25,691 bases of DNA, from the NCBI GenBank assembly GCA_946615965.1, contig CAMOIC010000019.1:1-25691 (forward strand), in the 5' to 3' direction. Position numbers and translations under genes: made by a program. The stretch's first letter is position 1. The number at the start of each line of letters is the position of its first letter. Shown piece after piece: positions 24,447 through 25,691 of the stretch. The stretch comes from UBA3700 sp002372775. Its GTDB lineage: Bacteria > Bacillota > Clostridia > Christensenellales > UBA3700. The notes beneath the pieces were generated by a model. It was given only the letters and a program-made list of their open reading frames with translations, did not search any database and was not told the DNA's origin.

Positions 24447-25523
24447 ATGGCACAAAGAGTAGTTGTAGGAATGAGTGGCGGAGTTGACAGCTCCTTAACA
24501 GCATTGCTTCTAAAAGAGCAAGGCTATGATGTTGTCGGCTTGTTTATGAGAAATTGGCATGAAACTGGTGATGATGGTCACTGTACTGCCGATGAAGATT
24601 TCTATGACGTACGTAAAGTATGTAATACAATCGGTATTCCGTATTATAGCGTAGACTTTGCTGATCTATATTTTGAAAACGTTTTTAAACTTTTTATTGA
24701 TGAATATCAAAAAGGTAGAACACCAAATCCAGATGTTCTATGTAATAGAGAAATTAAGTTTGGTCCATTTGTTGAATATGCAAAGACTCTTGGAGCTGAT
24801 TGGATAGCAACAGGCCATTATTGTAATGTAAGACATGATGGAGATAAGCATTATCTATTAAAGGCTAAAGATCAAAACAAAGATCAAACATATTTCTTAA
24901 ACCAATTATCTTCAAAACAACTTGAAAAGGTTTTATTCCCAGTTGGTAATTTAGACAAGCCAGAAGTTAGAGAACTTGCAAAGAAATATAATCTTTCAAC
25001 AGCAGAAAAGAAAGATAGTACTGGCGTATGTTTTATTGGAGAAAGAAATTTCAGAAAATTCTTAAGTGAATATATTCCAATGAAAGATGGTCCTATTATG
25101 GATCTAAATGGCAATATCGTTGGAAAGCATCATGGCGTTTATTATTATACTGTTGGCCAAAGAAAGGGTCTTGGTATTGGTGGTGGCGGAACCGGTGAAG
25201 CGTGGTTTGTTGTTTCTAAAGATGTAAAGAACAATATTCTTTACGTATCTCAAGGCGACCAATCTATGATTTATCATAACTGCTTAGAGTGTGATTCATT
25301 TAACTATATTACATATAAGCCTGAAGAAACTTCATTTAGATGTACTGTTAGAATTAGACATCGTCAACCTGAACAAAATGCTACAGCTTTTATTCAAGGA
25401 GACGGTTTAAAACTTGTATTTGACGAAAAACAAAGAGCTATTGCAGAAGGTCAATATGCTGTTGTTTATGTCGGTGATATCTGCCTTGGCGGCGGTGTTA
25501 TTGAGCGTAAATATAATATTTAA
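24447..25523 (+). CDS. mnmA: tRNA-specific 2-thiouridylase MnmA
   Basis: A 358-residue enzyme (family about 355-375) that thiolates uridine 34 of Lys, Glu and Gln tRNAs, using ATP and sulfur relayed from a cysteine desulfurase. The PP-loop GMSGGVDSS (8-16), the N-terminal NWHETGDDG block, NPDVLCNREIKF with Cys99 and STGVCFIGER with Cys195 (the catalytic and cysteine-persulfide pair), and the YTVGQRKGLGIGG motif are all present. The C-terminal beta domain is complete, ending shortly after VYVGDICLGGGVI. It stands alone between the rpsI terminator and an rRNA-type promoter. No clear terminator follows it. Confidence 0.97.
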   Translation: MAQRVVVGMSGGVDSSLTALLLKEQGYDVVGLFMRNWHETGDDGHCTADEDFYDVRKVCNTIGIPYYSVDFADLYFENVFKLFIDEYQKGRTPNPDVLCNREIKFGPFVEYAKTLGADWIATGHYCNVRHDGDKHYLLKAKDQNKDQTYFLNQLSSKQLEKVLFPVGNLDKPEVRELAKKYNLSTAEKKDSTGVCFIGERNFRKFLSEYIPMKDGPIMDLNGNIVGKHHGVYYYTVGQRKGLGIGGGGTGEAWFVVSKDVKNNILYVSQGDQSMIYHNCLECDSFNYITYKPEETSFRCTVRIRHRQPEQNATAFIQGDGLKLVFDEKQRAIAEGQYAVVYVGDICLGGGVIERKYNI

Positions 25524-25575
25524 ATATATAAGAAAAAAAAGTTTAAAAAATTTTTCAAAAAACATAAAAATATTG

Positions 25576-25604
25576 TTGACACTAAAAAACGACTATGTTA
25601 AGAT
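25576..25604 (+). promoter_or_regulatory. Strong promoter of a probable rRNA operon
   Basis: A perfect TTGACA (25576-25581), 17 bases, then TAAGAT (25599-25604). Runs of A and T just upstream (about 25530-25574) resemble an UP element. The position and the leader after it suggest an rRNA operon promoter. Confidence 0.7.
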
Positions 25605-25610
25605 TTAAAG

Positions 25611-25691
25611 GCTGTTTGAATAGAGCAGCGTTAAATTGCACCTTAAAAACTGAATAGAAAGTGATAGAAGAGTAGTGAAAGATACGTAAAT
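25611..25691 (+). other. Probable leader of a ribosomal RNA operon, cut by the window end
   Basis: A small hairpin (GCTG 25611-25614 with CAGC 25626-25629) is followed by GCACCTTAAAAACTGAATAG (about 25638-25657). This resembles the CCTTGAAAACTGAATA element found in rRNA operon leaders and spacers of Bacillota. No mature 16S sequence is visible before the window ends. Confidence 0.5.

Noticed and set aside
1..25691. Phage, CRISPR-Cas, toxin-antitoxin or restriction genes and tRNA genes
   Set aside because: No cloverleaf, array or recognisable defence or phage protein was seen on either strand.

Overview
The window looks like a chromosomal segment of a low-GC, anaerobic, Gram-positive-type bacterium (Bacillota, probably Clostridia or a relative). 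The reasons are the AT-rich sequence, consensus sigma-A type promoters, strong Shine-Dalgarno sites, SPase I and lipoprotein signal peptides without outer-membrane genes, a pyruvate:ferredoxin oxidoreductase, and the gene order ecfA1-ecfA2-ecfT-truA followed by rplM-rpsI. Arginine is mostly AGA and glutamine almost always CAA. TGA is used as a stop, so the standard bacterial code fits. The species cannot be named from sequence reading alone.

The first 10.3 kb is accessory, cell-surface territory. Two forward genes (159-3926 and 5819-7360) encode proteins with different business ends but the same ~100-residue, three-helix membrane module (about 58 of 100 residues identical, with an invariant LCLHQC motif). 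In the first, the module anchors a large extracellular GLUG/beta-helix protein. In the second, it holds two tandem YjbR-like domains, predicted to be cytoplasmic. A GPH-type sugar:cation symporter gene lies between them on the opposite strand. Downstream are a decayed IS200/IS605-type element (about 7423-7712) and a large lipoprotein of unknown function on the minus strand (7810-10311). Almost every gene here has its own intrinsic terminator, so most are single transcription units.

The middle (10678-16075) holds a DUF1846 protein followed by a three-gene operon: an SLC45/GPH-like MFS transporter with a large extracytoplasmic insertion, a membrane-tethered ComEC-like metallo-beta-lactamase-fold hydrolase, and a glutamate-5-kinase-like amino-acid kinase. 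The last two are translationally coupled. This grouping is unusual and its function is unknown.

The right third is core metabolism and translation. nifJ (PFOR, minus strand) diverges from ecfA1-ecfA2-ecfT-truA, which encodes the energy-coupling module of vitamin ECF transporters plus tRNA pseudouridine synthase. rplM-rpsI follows from its own strong promoter, then mnmA (tRNA 2-thiouridylase). The window ends just after a strong promoter and a leader typical of a ribosomal RNA operon, so 16S rRNA probably begins beyond the end.

The best candidate for something undescribed is the pair of proteins sharing the three-helix LCLHQC module, with exchangeable extracellular or intracellular domains. 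The MFS/MBL/kinase operon comes second.
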